Positions 4,910 through 5,227 of a DNA stretch of 5,227 bases are shown piece by piece. Source of the stretch: an uncultured Pseudomonadota bacterium. GTDB taxonomy: Bacteria > Pseudomonadota > Gammaproteobacteria > Steroidobacterales > Steroidobacteraceae. A model generated the notes under the pieces. It was not told where the DNA came from. It did no database searches and worked only from the letters and a program-made list of their open reading frames with translations. Each line of letters starts with the position of its first letter. Positions within the stretch are counted from its first letter, which is position 1. The stretch spans positions 1-5,227 of the forward strand of contig CAIVYV010000145.1 of the NCBI GenBank assembly GCA_903910215.1. Direction: 5' to 3'. A program made the position numbers and the translations under genes.

Positions 4910-5227
4910 TCAGATCGCCGCGCGAAGGCGATCGGCCAAGACTTCCGCTCGCCAACCACCGAGTACGCTCGCCGCATCTCGCCCGGCGGCGATATCTTCC
5001 AGATCTTTGCGCGTCGCCAATACTTCGCTCGCGATGTCGAGTTCCTTGGCGATCGATTGGGCGACGCTCGAGAGCGCCTTCACCGTCGCGACGAAAGCAG
5101 GGTCCGGCCTTTCGCGTTTCGGTAGAGGTGGTGGCGGATGATCGATCCCCGCAGCCTCAATCATCGCAAGCAATTCTTCGCCGGAGTGTTTCACCACGCC
5201 GTCGGGCATCTCCGGGATGCGCGCGAG
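4910..5227 (-). CDS. rnd: Ribonuclease D, C-terminal fragment with HRDC region
   Basis: Partial gene; 105 C-terminal residues are visible and the 5' part lies beyond the right edge. The fragment opens LARIPEMPDGVVKHSGEELL, matching the end of the first helical HRDC-type domain of RNase D. A proline-rich linker (HPPPPLPKRERPDP, about residues 30-43) follows, then a second helical domain with AKELDIASEVLATRKDLEDI (60-79) and GGWRAEVLADRL (90-101), the pattern typical of the RNase D C-terminus. RNase D is a 3'-5' exoribonuclease that trims tRNA and other stable RNA 3' ends; the DEDD catalytic domain is not in view. Another HRDC protein such as a RecQ helicase is possible, but the 'LATRKDLE...GWR' ending fits RNase D better. 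It converges on adk. Confidence 0.8.
   Translation of the reverse strand, partial: LARIPEMPDGVVKHSGEELLAMIEAAGIDHPPPPLPKRERPDPAFVATVKALSSVAQSIAKELDIASEVLATRKDLEDIAAGRDAASVLGGWRAEVLADRLRAAI
4913..4933. other. Hairpin at the adk/rnd convergence
   Basis: GATCGCC (4913-4919) and GGCGATC (4927-4933) form a perfect 7-bp stem with a 7-base loop. It lies 21 bases after the adk stop and just inside the 3' end of rnd, next to its TGA. Neither strand has a T-run after it, so it is not a canonical intrinsic terminator, but it is the only candidate structure for ending or stabilising the convergent transcripts. The bases also encode the last residues of RNase D, so the match may be chance. Confidence 0.3.

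Noticed and set aside
1..5227. Search by eye for CRISPR repeats, insertion-sequence ends, tRNA or rRNA, riboswitches and phage genes
   Set aside because: No spaced direct repeats, transposase motifs or structured RNA gene were recognised; gaps between genes are all about 105 bases or less and are accounted for by promoters, ribosome-binding sites and terminators.

Overview
The window is GC-rich, tightly packed bacterial chromosome built around energy and pyrophosphate (PPi) metabolism. It holds four genes that can be named with good to high confidence (hppA, pfp, adk, and the 3' end of rnd), one unrecognised exported protein, and the 5' end of an M16 metallopeptidase gene. The combination of a PPi-dependent phosphofructokinase, a membrane H+-pumping pyrophosphatase, a long-LID adenylate kinase and ribonuclease D fits a proteobacterium, most likely a gammaproteobacterium. 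That placement is inferred from gene content and protein style, not from a marker gene. No mobile element, CRISPR array, tRNA or rRNA is visible, and no stretch over about 105 bases lacks a gene.

Layout, left to right. Positions 1-186 (minus strand) encode the signal peptide and start of an M16 peptidase. Only 15 bp later a divergent gene (202-651, plus) encodes a small proline-rich exported protein of unknown function. The 15-bp gap is a near-palindrome that supplies a Shine-Dalgarno sequence to each strand. Next comes hppA (705-2744, minus), whose strong intrinsic terminator (650-678) runs its U-tract into the stop codon of the opposing gene. Upstream of hppA, and on the same strand, is pfp (2847-4178). 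A second intrinsic terminator (2775-2807) separates the two, and its loop carries a good extended -10 promoter match. Divergent from pfp, across 62 bp, is adk (4241-4891, plus). The gap holds two overlapping back-to-back promoter candidates that would give nearly leaderless messages for both genes. Finally the 3' end of rnd (4910-5227, minus) converges on adk with an 18-bp gap.

How the genes fit together. Pfp interconverts fructose-6-phosphate and fructose-1,6-bisphosphate using PPi/Pi in place of ATP/ADP. HppA couples PPi hydrolysis to H+ export, or could make PPi from the proton gradient. Adk balances AMP, ADP and ATP, and AMP is the by-product of most PPi-generating reactions. The pfp-hppA pairing is known from other bacteria such as methanotrophs. 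Here the sequence suggests the two are at least partly separable transcriptionally.

I do not see a wholly new multi-gene system. The points most worth a second look are the promoter-in-terminator arrangement between pfp and hppA, the paired leaderless starts of pfp and adk, the unusual cysteine- and proline-rich LID of Adk, the basic tail on Pfp, and the shared ribosome-binding palindrome beside the unknown exported protein.
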